NCBI RefSeq assembly: GCF_028009165.1
Contig: NW_026611615.1
Span: forward strand, 496,001 to 560,000
Reading direction: 5' to 3'
Length of the DNA: 64,000 nt
Source of the DNA: Akanthomyces muscarius
Taxonomy: Eukaryota; Ascomycota; Sordariomycetes; Hypocreales; Cordycipitaceae
Shown here: positions 43,569 to 55,345 of the stretch, one piece after another
Layout of the letters: every line of letters starts with the position of its first letter
Position numbering within the stretch: the stretch's first letter is position 1
Position numbers and translations under genes: made by a program
The notes under the pieces: model-generated
What the model was told of the DNA's origin: nothing
Seen by the model: only the letters and a program-made list of their open reading frames with translations
Database searches by the model: none

Positions 43569-45052
43569 ATTGGCAGAGGCGATCGAGTTGTCGAAAGGCG
43601 AACAAAAAAGTACTCCAACAACAACCTTTTTAGGGTTTGGAGGATATGCAAATGTCGCGTGAGCAAACCAGACGATCCGGAGAGCCAAGCAACGGCATGT
43701 TTCTCCCTTATACACTGGCACAGGTTTTGCGTTGCCAAGACGGGGGCCGCTTCGGCGCCGCACACAGCGACCGCGTAAACCCACCACCCCTTACGCCAGG
43801 GGGAAAAAGTCCGGACTCGTCAACTGGAGCAGGCGGCTTGAGAGCTGGAGTAGTGGCTTGGCGACGCCCCGTGGCTGGCCAGTAGTGCTGGCTCGTCTTC
43901 CACCAAAGTCCGTCTCTGTATTATTAGACACATTTTAGCGGCCCCTTTCCAGGCGCATGACGTAGGCGAACGTGCCAGCCGTGGCCGAAGTTGCCGGCCG
44001 TTGGGCAGCTTGCGAGAGCTGGCTTGCGTGTGGGCAAGGATCTCTCACATTGTTGTTTTGTTGGCTGCCTTTGACGGGAAGCGGTTCGGGCATTGGCGCC
44101 GCCCGGTTTATTTGCGACGCCTATGCTTGGCGTGCATCTCACGACGGGAAACAGCAGGTTTGTGTTATTCTACTGAGTGGGTCGTAAAAGGATTTATACC
44201 GGGCCTGACGGAAAGATTTAAAATAGAGCTTATTGTAGCTGGACTTTGCGAGCAGGCATTCACTGCAAATTAATGCCTGCCGGTAATATGCTGGGTCTAG
44301 CAGGTAATACGATCGAGCTGCCCACGATCAGCGAAAATGGGGAGAGCACGCGACCAGGCTGTGCAGCGTCTTCTTGGTTGCTTACGCCCAGACAGCCACA
44401 CTGGAGACCAATTCGTGCGACAATGTGGCGTGCCTTCCAGATGTTGCTTTTCCAAGACGCGCCCCTTGACGCCCTAATAACACAACACGAGCATTTACTA
44501 GCCTGTTTGCCTGTGGATGCACGCCAAGCTGAAAGCTAAAGACTAGGCTAACAAATAGTAGATGAAGTGACTCAAATACGGCTGCCACACCCGTAGTCAT
44601 CTTGTAGTAAAATTGTACAACTGTAAAATTGCGGAGAACTGGGAGCCTCGAAAAGATTCTGGTCCAGTGCTAATGACAATAGCATATGTTTAGCGCATGA
44701 AGAAAGTGCCCGGAGCACCCGAGAAACAAAATCGGAGACTTCTACGCGTGGTGAGAAGTCTCGCCAATTTTTTTTGGTCCAACATCAGCCACACATAGGT
44801 TATACGCGTTTCAGACATAGTTGTGCTACCAGATATTTCATGGTTCTCTTTCTCTGACTAGGGTGTGCCTTGAACGTGCAATCTAGGAAACAAACTTTTC
44901 GCACAAAATGCTGTTCAAAACTCCGCAAATATGCAATCTATCGATACACCCGTTTCTGCTCGTGCTGCTCATGATGCCCCTTTCCCCCCTTGGGTCCAAA
45001 CACGCCTCCCGTATTAGCGCGCGCATTGTGAGAGGTGGCGTAGCTGCCCGCA
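43569..45052. other. Intergenic interval
   Basis: About 1.5 kb between the promoter of the sulfatase-fold gene and the 3' end of the MATE gene. It includes the upstream open extension of the sulfatase frame (to 43787), judged untranslated. No other gene was seen. Confidence 0.45.
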
Positions 45053-46843
45053 CTACCCGGACGCATTACGGTCTCTCGCCTCTGACGCGGCCTTCTGCCA
45101 GTCGACCTTTAAGATATAGTAATATTCGATGACAGAAACACTGTTTCAAGGTTAGTTGAAGCTGCGCGGGGGAAGTTGGGAATAACTCACACAAAAAGAC
45201 CGCCTGTGATGCCCGTCCACATGCCTTTGATTTTCCAATCGAAGTAGAAGGCGAGCGTCAATGATGTGGGTAGTGCGATCAAATAGTGACCAATTACATT
45301 CACCGGCCCGCCGATCGACTGCTTGCCGATGCCACGGAGGATGCCGTGGGCGCCTGCACTGACACCGTCCCAGAAAACAGCAATGGCAACAACGGGTAGG
45401 GTAGTTGCGGTGATGGCGATGACTGCCTCATCGCTTGTGAGAAGTAAAGGTATGTACCATCGAAGCGTCACGCATAGAACAATGTTCATCGCGCTGATGA
45501 GGCACGAAACAATGACAGCCTATTCAATCCATTAGTTCCCTGCGATACCAGAAGAAGAAGAAAGCTGACGCCGTAGCTTACCACTTTAGATGCTATTTTC
45601 GCCGAATCCACGACGCCACCGCCTATCAAGCTGGCAACTCTGGTGGAGGAAGCCACAGATACCGAAAAGGGGATCTGATACAGCAGCGCAACAATCGTGA
45701 AGATGGCGCTCTGCGCTGCGAGATAGTCCGTGCCAAAGCGACTTGACAAAAGTGTGATGAGCTCAAACGCAAGCCATTCCGCCAGCACCATGATCATTCC
45801 CGGCAAGGCAAGGCGGATCATGATGCCCCAGTTGACAAAAGCCTTCTTGTCAAACCCTCCCCAGCACTGAGAACCGTTGACGAATTTGATATAGAGTACA
45901 AGAAGCATGGCGAGAAAATTTCTCGATATCACGACACCAATCGGGGCACCAATGAATCCAAGCTCAAGCTTCCACACCAGCAGCCAGTTGATGAAAATGT
46001 TCACCGGCGCAACGATGAGGATGATGTACGAGATTTCGCGAAACAGCCCTTGTGCTTGAAGAATGCGCTTTCCGGTCTCGAAAGTGATGTACGCCGGGAT
46101 GGAAAAAATCATAACCTTGAGGTAGCTGCTGGCAAGACGGGCCGTTTCTGCGTCGACAATACGCCCCAGGATGCTCTCAGAGCACAACCACAATATCGAG
46201 ACGGGTACAGCTGCGCAGGACAGAAACCAAAAGCATCTCTGGCACTGTATGCCTACCAAGTGCTTGCGGCCATCACCATAAGCCTGCGCACACAACGTAT
46301 CGAGGCTGGTTGCGAGGCCGATGAAGGGCGCAAGGCAGGTCATGGCTGCAGTCATATTCGCCACTGTGAGGAGTTAGCATGCACACGCGCCTGGTCTAGT
46401 GACAGCTTCGAACCTGTCACGGTGTGACGGAACAAAGAGGTGGTGTACTTACAGGCGACTGCGGCTAGCTGCTGCTTGCCAAGTTTGCCCACGGCGAAGA
46501 CGCTGGTGGCATTGATCGAGAACTGCAGGAAAAATGTGATGATGAGAGGCGGCGAGGATTTCAGGACCATCTTGATCTCTCTTGCCCAGCTGGGGTCCCC
46601 TTGAGCAGGCAAGTCATCCCAATCGCTTCCTTTTTTCTGCTCGCCACTCTCAGCGTCATATCGGCCGTCAATGTTTCCCAGCAACGCTGAGGATTCAGTT
46701 GGCGTTGCCAATGCCCCATATTCGTCGCCCTCGTCATTCGAACGCTCCCGTGGCTGCGGCGCCGTAGATGCATCTGCACGGTTCGCGGGGTTGCAGGAGT
46801 CCCCGCGCTGCTCCTCGGAGCGTCCACTAATCTGTCCGGCCAT
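45053..46843 (-). CDS. MATE-family multidrug/toxin efflux transporter
   Basis: Exons 46843-46453, 46363-45582, 45519-45191 and 45140-45053 give 529 aa; introns are 50-89 bp. An acidic N-terminal tail (about 90 residues) precedes twelve helices. MATE marks are PLIITFFLQFSINATSVF, the AVALANMTAAMTCLAPFIG junction across the first intron, ATSLDTLCAQAYGDG, and FWDGVSAGAHGILRGIGKQ in the second half. The last intron was added because it joins GGLF to VVSVIEYYYILKVDWQKAASEA, the expected ending of fungal MATE proteins; without it the protein ends early. These carriers exchange protons or sodium for toxic cations, in plasma membrane or vacuole. Confidence 0.92.
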
Positions 46844-47713
46844 GAGTAACGCTGGCGCAGTTCAAGCTTTTCGACTCGGAGAACCTGGGTAACCTGCTCG
46901 GTTCTTTCGTAGAGACGCAAGCAATTGGACCGAGTGAACGGGTGCAAGAGAAGGAAAGAGAAGGAGGGAATTTGAGACTGGGGCCATTGCAATTTTTAAA
47001 TGCGAGCATATTGTAATAAAAAAAAATGACGAGCTGGACACACGGTTTTTCCCTGTCTAGGTCTGGCCGACCGTTAAGTGGGCTTATACCGCCAGCACTA
47101 GCCCGCGATAGGATAGACGGGGTGAGCGTGCCGAGACAGAATCCATCGGTGGCGCCAGCATCATTTGGTGAGTGACAACGGGAAGTTGTGCACATCACAA
47201 GACATGGCGCAACTTGTCTGACATTCATGTCCTGAAGGGCGCGCAATGGAAAGACGAGGAGATGAACAAGAACGCTTCGAGATCTGATGTATAAATCGAG
47301 GTTTCTGTTCCTCCTAGAGCCGCCAGAATTTGGAGCAAATTGCGGCTCTTCAAACCCCCCCCAGGCAGGCAGTGAGGCTGAACTTGACGATGAGGCGAGC
47401 CCAGGCAGCAATGTATAAATGGAGCTCGAAGCCAGCCCGAGCCTTGCGACAGTGCATCGATCACAGACATTTTGATATTAGTAGACACATGTCTACATAC
47501 TAACCGACAATTAATGTGGTGTAAGGTGTGACTGCATTAGGCGGGGTTATTGACAGCATCTCGGCGCTATCGGCTGCAACTACATGTCGTCATGAGCCAG
47601 GCCCGCGCGCAATCTATTACTGTCGAACAACAAACACCAATATGCTCTGAAGCCGGATATCAAGAGGCCTTTTGTGTCTACCAGAATGTAACTTGCAATC
47701 GAAGAACTCGAAA
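46844..47713. other. Intergenic interval
   Basis: About 870 bp between the MATE promoter and the 3' end of the permease gene. A possible alternative last exon of the permease could lie at its left end (about 47640-47660). Nothing else was recognised. Confidence 0.4.
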
Positions 47714-49539
47714 TCACCTTGTAGCTCCTACCTGAGGTGCTTCGTACTCCCCTCGCCGCCAGAACCAGAACAGCAAAACAAAAATGGACAATCCGCCTGT
47801 TATCAACGACGAATAGTTCATGTTCGATGCTGTCACCGGTAATGAGTAGGGGAAGCAGAAAATGACGATGAAAGCCAGGATGTATACGCAAACAATGGCG
47901 TTCACGATGAACCCCACTGGGCCCCCCATCCAAAACCACCCAGGCGTCAGCTTTGAGCGACCATTGACCAAATGCGGAAGAATGGCAGTGAGATATGAAA
48001 GAGTGGAAAGGATGATGTAGGACCCGACAAATGCATTAAAGGCTGTCGTCGAACCCACGTAGATGCACCCCATGATTGTGCAGATGCCACCGCAGAGGAG
48101 CGTCGCATTGAATGGGTTGTGAAACCGGGGGTGGATCTGGCGAAAGACACGGCTGAATGGCGTGGCGTTGTCGCGGGACAAGGTCCAGAATGTGCGACCT
48201 GCCGTAATGTAGCAGCCAATGGCAGTAATAAAAGTCGGAATGAAGGCAATGACGAGTAAACCTAGTGCGCCGCTTCGTGTGCCCGTCGCTTGATGATACA
48301 GGCCTGCGAGAGGAAATATCGGCGTTGAGCTGAGGGCACCAGGAAGGTCGTGAATCGAGTAAAAAATTGCAATCATGTAGACAAATGCTGTAGTGAAACC
48401 GATGATGTACTGCGCGGCCATAGCTTTCGGGATGTTGCGACTCGGCCTATGGGTTTTCGAGTCAGCTGCAAGTACAATCGATGTGCTTTTTGTCAGGTTG
48501 TACGTACTCGGGTATCTCCTCTGCGAGATGCGCAACGCAATCGGTGCTGCCCACGGCAAAGGCACCATTCAACATGCCGGCGACGAAAACAAACCCGTTG
48601 TCCGAGTATCCGGTTTCGTTTGTCCACTGCTGCCACACGTCTTTGTTGGAGGCGTACGGGGTGTTGTTGACGCTGGGCATCACTGCGCAGACAATGATTG
48701 TGACCAAGACGCCAGAGATGATGAAGAACAGCCCAATGTTTCCCAGAGCAGGAAGAGCTTTGTTGCCGAAGAGAACAATGGCACAGCAGATCCAGGTGCA
48801 AATCATGTAGCTGACAAAGACGTGCCATGGCTGCGCTTTGAAGTCGACATGGAACAGGCTGTACATGCTGACAGTCTGGTTTGCGACAATGGAGGACATG
48901 GAGGCTGCGCCGAAGATCCAGGCGAAAAAGTTCCACCAGCCAGCAAACCAGCCAAAGATGCGTCCGTATCGACCGGCGTTTACGGTTGCCCAGTGGTATA
49001 CTAGTGTCAAATTAGAATGCACAGAAGAAGAATCTGGGATGCAAGCATGTTTAAAAACGAACCTCCGCTCGAAGATGGCATCGCCGATGCCAGCTCGGCA
49101 ATGGATGCTGCGATCAGCCAGTAGAATACCGATACAGCGATGCTGTAGCGCATCACGGTCAGAAATCAATATTCGACTGGCAACGGGCGTGAGAGCACTC
49201 ACAACTCATATATGACACCAGGGGGTCCTCCATTGTAGATAGCAATAGCCTATAAAACGGGCGATAGTTAGTTTCGTCGTGTTCTTTGCTGACCGACAGT
49301 CTGTCGCTGTAAGAGGGTGAACGGACCACGCTGCCGCCTATTGCCGTCCAAGAGTTGCCCGTCGTAGCAGCGATGCCGCATATATTGAGTAACGAAAAAT
49401 TTCGCCCCAGCTCTTGCTTGTGCCCAGAAGCGTTTGTGAGCTCGTTGGACGTATGGCGATCAAAAGAGGGGGAGTCCTTTGTTGCTCGCAGCGGCAGTGA
49501 CTCTGCTGGTTTCTCGCCGACTGCCTCGTGAGAAGCCAT
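47714..49539 (-). CDS. APC-family choline/amino-acid permease (HNM1/UGA4-like)
   Basis: Exons 49539-49327, 49249-49203, 49142-49063, 49000-48508 and 48446-47714 give 521 aa. Introns are 60-77 bp; two exons are short (47 and 80 nt). The splice joins recreate family motifs: GGSV-AIAIYNGGPPGVIYE, EFIAVSVFYWLIAASIAELASAMPSSG, GGVYHWATV and EEIPEPSRNIPKAM. There are twelve predicted helices. Fungal members carry choline, GABA or other amines and amino acids with protons across the plasma membrane. The C-terminus is uncertain: APQ|GTAGGA could be a donor, with a final exon ending after a few more residues. The current stop yields PQVGATR. Confidence 0.9.
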
Positions 49540-50848
49540 TGCGGCTTAAAGCCAAGGTGCTGTGCCTGGATCGCTACACAGCAATTTTGAGAGGGCAAGC
49601 AAGAAGAAAGAGCATCGTCCGGTTGCCGTAAAAGGTGTTTGAGATGTGAGCAGAAAGGGGTGGCGACGATCGTCTTTATCAATAACTACCGTGCACTAAA
49701 GTCAATCTGAGGCTGCGCCCTCCCTCAGATAAAGCTAGTGGCCGCTCTCGCTCGTTATAGGGGCCATTTATTCTCCGCGGCCCCCACGACCACTAATAAG
49801 TTATAAAGCAATTGAGGCTGCGTATATTAATTAGAGCCTGGTTTGACATGGTGCTAGTGTGACGAAAGTGCTGGGCGCTTTGCCAATTGCTGTGTGGAAG
49901 TTACATCGTGCAGCCACAGCGACATGCGTTGTACAGTGAGGCAGCCTGATCTGTCGGAATTGAAATTTCCTCCTTGTTCTGCTCTCACGTTTTGAAAGGT
50001 CGTAGCCAGCTTAGACTCTTCAATGCGGAGTAGTTACTCGCTAGTTAATGCATACGCGTCGGAGATTGCGACCTTCCAAACGTGGAATGGCCTCTTATCG
50101 CTATATGAAAGCATTCCAAAGTTTATCTGGCGACTTCCACATGGCCAAGGTATGACTGGATTAACGTTTGTTTATCAATCAACGTCGTCTGTACATATTT
50201 CCAGCCATGTGCACGGTCTTCTCGCTATCCAGTTGGGCGGCAGTAGCCGCCGCGGAAGCCTAAAGGGTTAAGTACGACACTTTAGACACCTGATGTGCAT
50301 CATTTGCTACTTCGAGCCACTCGGTGGTCCCTGCATGCAGATACAAGCCTTGTTTACATACTGGTGAACTTGCTATTTGACACCAAAGGATATTCAACCA
50401 GCCTATGAACCTTTGGACTAAGGCCTATTATGTCTGACTGAATGCGAACATGTAGTGACTTTTTTTTTTTTTTGAACCGTGAGTGTTGTTCCCCGCACAA
50501 GACACTACGCCCGAGGCCTCGCCCCATCTCCGTCTGGCCGGCTTCGACCGCAGTAGTTGAGACTTGAGAGGGACACCTCAAAGAATAAAACTCTGAGGCA
50601 AAATAACGATCAACACAGCATACAATTTATCGGTAGATCTTAAGCGGCTATGGTAACAGAATTGTTTAAATAGCGTGAGTGACCACGCAGTCCAGCCGGG
50701 CAGTCTGGGGAGACCCCAGCGTGACGAGGTTGTCCTAAGTGCACATATGTAGCTGCCAAAACGGGCCAATCAACGTCAGTTGACCAGCATGTCGAGGAGC
50801 TGCTTGTTCCCAGACTGCCAGCATTTTCAGACTTCTCCTCTATGCAAA
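49540..50848. other. Intergenic interval between divergent genes
   Basis: About 1.3 kb with a poly-T run at 50460-50474. It should contain promoters for the permease (minus) and lipase (plus). The lipase frame is open upstream from 50780 but starts there with TTG. No gene was seen. Confidence 0.5.
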
Positions 50849-52249
50849 ATGAAACAAATCACAGCCATTGGGGCCTTGGCCTTGGCCTTGGCCAGAGCTA
50901 TTTCGGCAGACATTGCTTGCAATTTCAACGTCAGCAGTGCCTTTGCGGCGGCCAACGGTTGCGATGCCAATTGCTTCAACATTCTGCGACACGCGAACGT
51001 TTATGACCACACGCAAGTCGGTCTCGATTTCGATTTTAGATTTTACGACACGGCCCATAACTTCACAGCCTCCAAGCCCGGAGACTTGCTAAAGCTCCAA
51101 GCAGCGGACCCTGTGCCCCTCAACATCAAAGCCGGGACGACAGTATATCGAATGCAATACACCTCCTTGGACTTGGACGGCAAAACGATTGTGCCATCGA
51201 CTGGGTTCATTGCTTTTCCCTATGCGCCCCTTGGCAGCCCCAGCTGTTCAAAATATCACTCGGTCGCGTTTGCGCATGGCACAATCGGTGTATATCGCGG
51301 GTGCGCACCGTCCAACGGCCCGGCGCTCTTTGACTACGATAGCTGGCAGCTGCTCCTGGAGCGCGGCTACGCTGTCATCGCGACGGACTTTGCTGGCCTT
51401 GGCAACAACGAAACCCTGCACAAATATTGCAGTTTTCCTGCGCAGGCAAATGATATATACTACTCAATGGTCGCTGCGAGAAGCGCTTTCGGTAATGTGC
51501 TCAGCCGCAAATGGATGAGCGTTGGCCACTCAGAGGGCGGTGGTGCTGTCTGGAAGCTGGCGGAGAGTGATCTTCTCAGTTCGGAAACTCATCAGTACTT
51601 GGGCACTGTCGCCTTGGCACCAGCCACACACATAATTGACATGGCTATTGATGGATTGCTCGATTCTGGAGGCGAAGATTCAGACTCTGGAGGATTCGCG
51701 AGCTATGCGCCGTCACTCGCTATAGGCATTCAGCGATTCCAGCCATCCTATAACCTGACTCTGCTCGGCCCTAAAATGCGCCAACGGTTGGCTATCGCGG
51801 ACCGCGCCCAGGTTTGCGCGACTGCTCTGGCGGGACTGACGATTGACTTGAAGCTAGAAGAAATCATCAGCCTAGAGGGAGCGGTCGGCGATTTGCCTTT
51901 GCTGCAAGAATGGCAGAACAAGACCGCACCGTCGGACGGCCGCGCATTGACGCCGATACTCGTTGTACAGGGCCTCAATGACACTAGCATTCTCCCTCAA
52001 ACAACAAAGAACGCGGTCGACAGAGCATGCCGGGTTGGCAATACTATACATCTCAGCCTGTACCCTGGAATCGAGCACTCTCCGTCAGTTTCGGCTTCTG
52101 CGCCAGAGTGGCTTAATTGGATGGACGCGAGGTTCTCTGGACAGCCTTTGGCGACTAATTGCTCAACTGTTACGAGAGCGCCTTTTGGTAACGGTGCTCA
52201 TATGAAGTTGCCTCCCGAGGACGACATGAAAGAGGAATACGGTTTGTAA
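50849..52249 (+). CDS. Secretory lipase (LIP family)
   Basis: A single exon of 466 aa from the ATG at 50849, chosen because it begins a good signal peptide (MKQITAIGALALALARAISA); an in-frame ATG lies further upstream at 50789. The alpha/beta-hydrolase domain has the oxyanion-side stretch AFAHGTIGVYRGCAPSN, the nucleophile elbow GHSEGGG, the acid in VVQGLNDTSILP and the His in YPGIEHSPS. These match the fungal secretory lipase family (the family of Candida albicans secreted lipases), which hydrolyses triacylglycerols and other esters outside the cell. Six to eight cysteines and several NxS/T sites fit a secreted glycoprotein. Confidence 0.92.
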   Translation: MKQITAIGALALALARAISADIACNFNVSSAFAAANGCDANCFNILRHANVYDHTQVGLDFDFRFYDTAHNFTASKPGDLLKLQAADPVPLNIKAGTTVYRMQYTSLDLDGKTIVPSTGFIAFPYAPLGSPSCSKYHSVAFAHGTIGVYRGCAPSNGPALFDYDSWQLLLERGYAVIATDFAGLGNNETLHKYCSFPAQANDIYYSMVAARSAFGNVLSRKWMSVGHSEGGGAVWKLAESDLLSSETHQYLGTVALAPATHIIDMAIDGLLDSGGEDSDSGGFASYAPSLAIGIQRFQPSYNLTLLGPKMRQRLAIADRAQVCATALAGLTIDLKLEEIISLEGAVGDLPLLQEWQNKTAPSDGRALTPILVVQGLNDTSILPQTTKNAVDRACRVGNTIHLSLYPGIEHSPSVSASAPEWLNWMDARFSGQPLATNCSTVTRAPFGNGAHMKLPPEDDMKEEYGL

Positions 52250-54102
52250 ATAATACAATGTATTTTTTAAACTTTATTTTTCACGGTTGTATTTGAACTT
52301 TGTGTTGATTCCTCGTTTTGCTGTGCTGCGTCGCGCCTGCAAGACGCTGCAGCATACCTAGGCTCCAACTCCTCCATTTATCCGCGCCGATTATGTTCAC
52401 GTATGTATAGCAATCGGAGACTTAGGTTGATAGAAGTGGCCGCCGAAGGAACGCAGATTCTGCAATAACATTTTGGAACTTACAATGCCTTGCCTATTTA
52501 GCGATTTCCGGTGAGGCAAGAAAGCAAGTATTTTATCAAACCATGGGCTCAATAGTAGTGGGAAAGTGCATGCCCAAAGAAAACCATCCGCACTTGACAT
52601 GAAGCTAGGCACAATGTCTTTGTACTTAACGGCAGGTCCGATTTGATTTTCTGGCTAGAGAGAAGTTTGTATCTGGTGGCTTACGGATGTGCCCTCGCGA
52701 CGCAAGAGCTGTATTTAATGGTGCAGTAGGCTACCCTGCACTGGTGGGAGAATACTCGCCTCTATTGATTGTGTCCACATGAGCTGGCTAGATCGATGCC
52801 GCCTCACTGAACCAGCTGAGATTTATGCTATATGCATCATGGTATCGTTACGGATTCAATTTTACCTTGAATTGGACTGCGGTGTTGTTAACGAAGCCAA
52901 TTCACCCACGAGGTCAACGCGCAAAATGTCTCGCTGGCCTACGCTGCGACCCCCAAGGCGAGTGTATAACCTGTGCGTTTGACCCAGTTCTTGCAAGCCA
53001 CCGTGGATCTTCGGGGGAAGCGATGGACAAATGCAGTAGCAACAAGGCAACAGGCGGTGGTTCATCAAGGGTGGGTTGCAAGAGCCAATGAAGCCTTCAA
53101 CGTGCAGCCACCGGAGTTGACATCTGAGGGATCCGGGAGGCTCACCTCTCTTCTCCGTTGTAAAAAGCCGGGTGGTTTTGCATCCGGCCGACATGCGCAC
53201 ACCAAACCCCGAGCAAGCCATGCAGGATAGTTCTCGTTCACTTCTAGAACCCAGATTTTCCGTGCTACGATTCCAACCTGCCTCATTCGATCGTAGCGGC
53301 GGGGCAGCTGAATGCTTATACACGGAAACTAGAGCGTAGCGGCCCTGGCCCCCGCCCGCGTACGCAGCGAAAAGAGTATAGCAGCTGTTATCCCTCCAGG
53401 CCCTGCTGCAGGTTGAGCTGAGGTCCCTGAATCCTTCCGCCCCAGAGCATAGTCCAGTACGTTTACACTGGGCAAAAATGGCCTGGGAATGATTCTAGCC
53501 TTGGTCTCTCATCCACATCCCGACCTGCTAGCGCGCGCCAGTCAGCACAACGGACTTTGTGTATACGAGCGGCATCTGTTCCCTCATACAACGCCTATTG
53601 TATAGATTCAGTGCTTGTGAAGTCAATGAGCTGTCGGTAATATAGGACAAGTCGTTTTGGGCTATAGTACCATCTTTGCTTCTCTTGCCTCGCGTTGTTT
53701 TGGTTGCAGTTCGCTACTACTAGGCCTTGAGGCACTGTACGTGCAAAGAGCCGCACGCTATTGAGAGATGGCGACAAGTCGATTGTGACCTTGCCCAAGC
53801 TAGACGTCGACGGACTTCAGCCTCGAATTTTAAGCATTTTAGCTCATGGATCCCTCGATAAACAGGATAACGTGCGGGGCGGACTATGCTCTCCGGCAAG
53901 GTCTGGCAAGTTTTCCTTGGAACTGTTCAGTAGGTAGCAGGTTGGGTTGCTTGAGAGGTTCCTCGTTGACTATAAAAGGCTCAGGCATCCTGCGTAAATT
54001 TGTTGGGTTTGGTCAGTAAAATAAACAGCCTTCATATTCTCTTTCTACATACCAAAACCGAAACAACTCTTCCTCTTCTCTTCCACTTTGCCATCGTTCA
54101 TC
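52250..54102. other. Intergenic interval
   Basis: About 1.85 kb with short overlapping frames only. The right end holds the promoter of the cysteine-rich secreted protein, with its TATA box. No RNA gene or mobile element was recognised. Confidence 0.5.
53971..53978 (+). promoter_or_regulatory. TATA box of the eight-cysteine secreted protein gene
   Basis: TATAAAAG, 132 bases upstream of the ATG at 54103. The pyrimidine/A-rich stretch between the box and the start suits a fungal transcription start and 5' UTR. Confidence 0.6.
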
Positions 54103-54432
54103 ATGAAGACCGCCGTCGTGTTTGCCGCTCTTGCCGTCGCCGCCTCGGCGTACCGCTGCAAGTTTGACCGCATCCAGGACCAGTTCCCGCAGCTGTGCTC
54201 TGACTCGGGCAAGGTCGGCGACCAGACCGAGGGCGACAAGTGCTCCAACAAGCACAGCAACTCGTGCTACAAGGTGCACCACGGCACCCCCGGCGACGCC
54301 AACTGCAAGCTGTACATTACGGCCGGCAAGGGCTGCGACGCGACCGACGAGGTCTACGCCGTCGTGCCGTGCACGCCCGGCATGTCTCACTTTGAGCCCC
54401 GCGAGCACAGCTACGTTGTTCGCTGCGACTAG
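54103..54432 (+). CDS. Small secreted cysteine-rich protein (effector-like)
   Basis: A single exon of 109 aa. A short signal peptide (MKTAVVFAALAVAASA) is followed by a mature protein of about 93 residues with eight cysteines: YRC, QLC, DKC, NSC, ANC, KGC, VPC and VRC, enough for four disulfides. The charge is balanced and no enzymatic motif is present. Codon use is very GC-rich and strongly biased, and a clear TATA box lies upstream; both fit high expression. The size, secretion signal and cysteine count match the usual definition of a fungal effector or antimicrobial-like protein. I do not recognise the family, and the role is inference. Confidence 0.8.
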   Translation: MKTAVVFAALAVAASAYRCKFDRIQDQFPQLCSDSGKVGDQTEGDKCSNKHSNSCYKVHHGTPGDANCKLYITAGKGCDATDEVYAVVPCTPGMSHFEPREHSYVVRCD

Positions 54433-55345
54433 AAAGGGAGATGTAAAATGAAAATGGGTGGATGTATTGTGCGACTGTTGGCGAGTATTGGACCATTTGG
54501 GCGATTATAGAGGGCGGCCAATCTTTGGTGTGCCTGGTGGCGGGCTATTTCGAGCGCCACCATGTACACCTCGCATACATCATATCAAGAGGGCATCAAT
54601 ATAGCCAGATAGCCCTATGATAAGGAATAGACCTGACACCTTATCAACTTATTTCATGACCTTGCTGCTTACATACTCTTTCGTACTGACGCATAGCTAT
54701 GTATGCCTACACTCTATCTTTGAAGATGTTACAAGCCTCGCCTTTTCTCATTCTCTCCTATTGCCTGTTTGCTATAAAATATTGACGAACAATTGACAGC
54801 TCCTGGTCCTTCCTTGTTCCCCTCCTGCCCTCTACCCACGTTGTGGATCTGAGACCAGTGGACCGCTGCCGTCGAGACAGATTGCCCTACCAAGACCATC
54901 AACGGACAAGGCGCTCTCTGTGCCAGATAATTATCAGTTTTGGGCCGCAATAGCTTCGCCCCTATTGGATCCTCTGGCGCACCCGATCCTCACAACCTTC
55001 TCGATCCTGCTCTGTACGGGCGCGACTCATGTCAGCCTTTCAGCCGTGAGATGATCGGCAACTGAAAGAAAAAAGCAACGGCGCCCTGCCACAACGGCGT
55101 CGCCCCCCCACGCTAGCTCAACTCTCTGCTGAGGGTCACGTTTTTTCGCTGACCACCAAGGGAACAAAGGGACCTGACTGATAACCCGCGAATGTCTCTC
55201 GTCAGATTCCCAGAAGTCCAAATCTCTCGCCTGAAAGAAAACGGCACGGCCAAAGACGGGTTCAAAAGAAGTGTGTCAGAATAGATGCGACAGATCAGTG
55301 TCGCCGCCCGCGACTGTCGCACCGCTTGCGCGCAAACGTGACACC
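54433..55345. other. Intergenic interval
   Basis: About 910 bp between the secreted protein and the amino-acid permease, same strand. No gene or distinct site was recognised. Confidence 0.5.

Noticed and set aside
43569..43787. 73-residue N-terminal extension of the sulfatase-fold protein
   Set aside because: Basic, low-conservation-looking sequence; the ATG at 43568 precedes the first helix region in a natural way.
53391..53404. Shared ATCCCTCCAGGCCC string with the repeat at about 11488
   Set aside because: Only about 14 bases match and flanks diverge at once; too short to call a further repeat copy.
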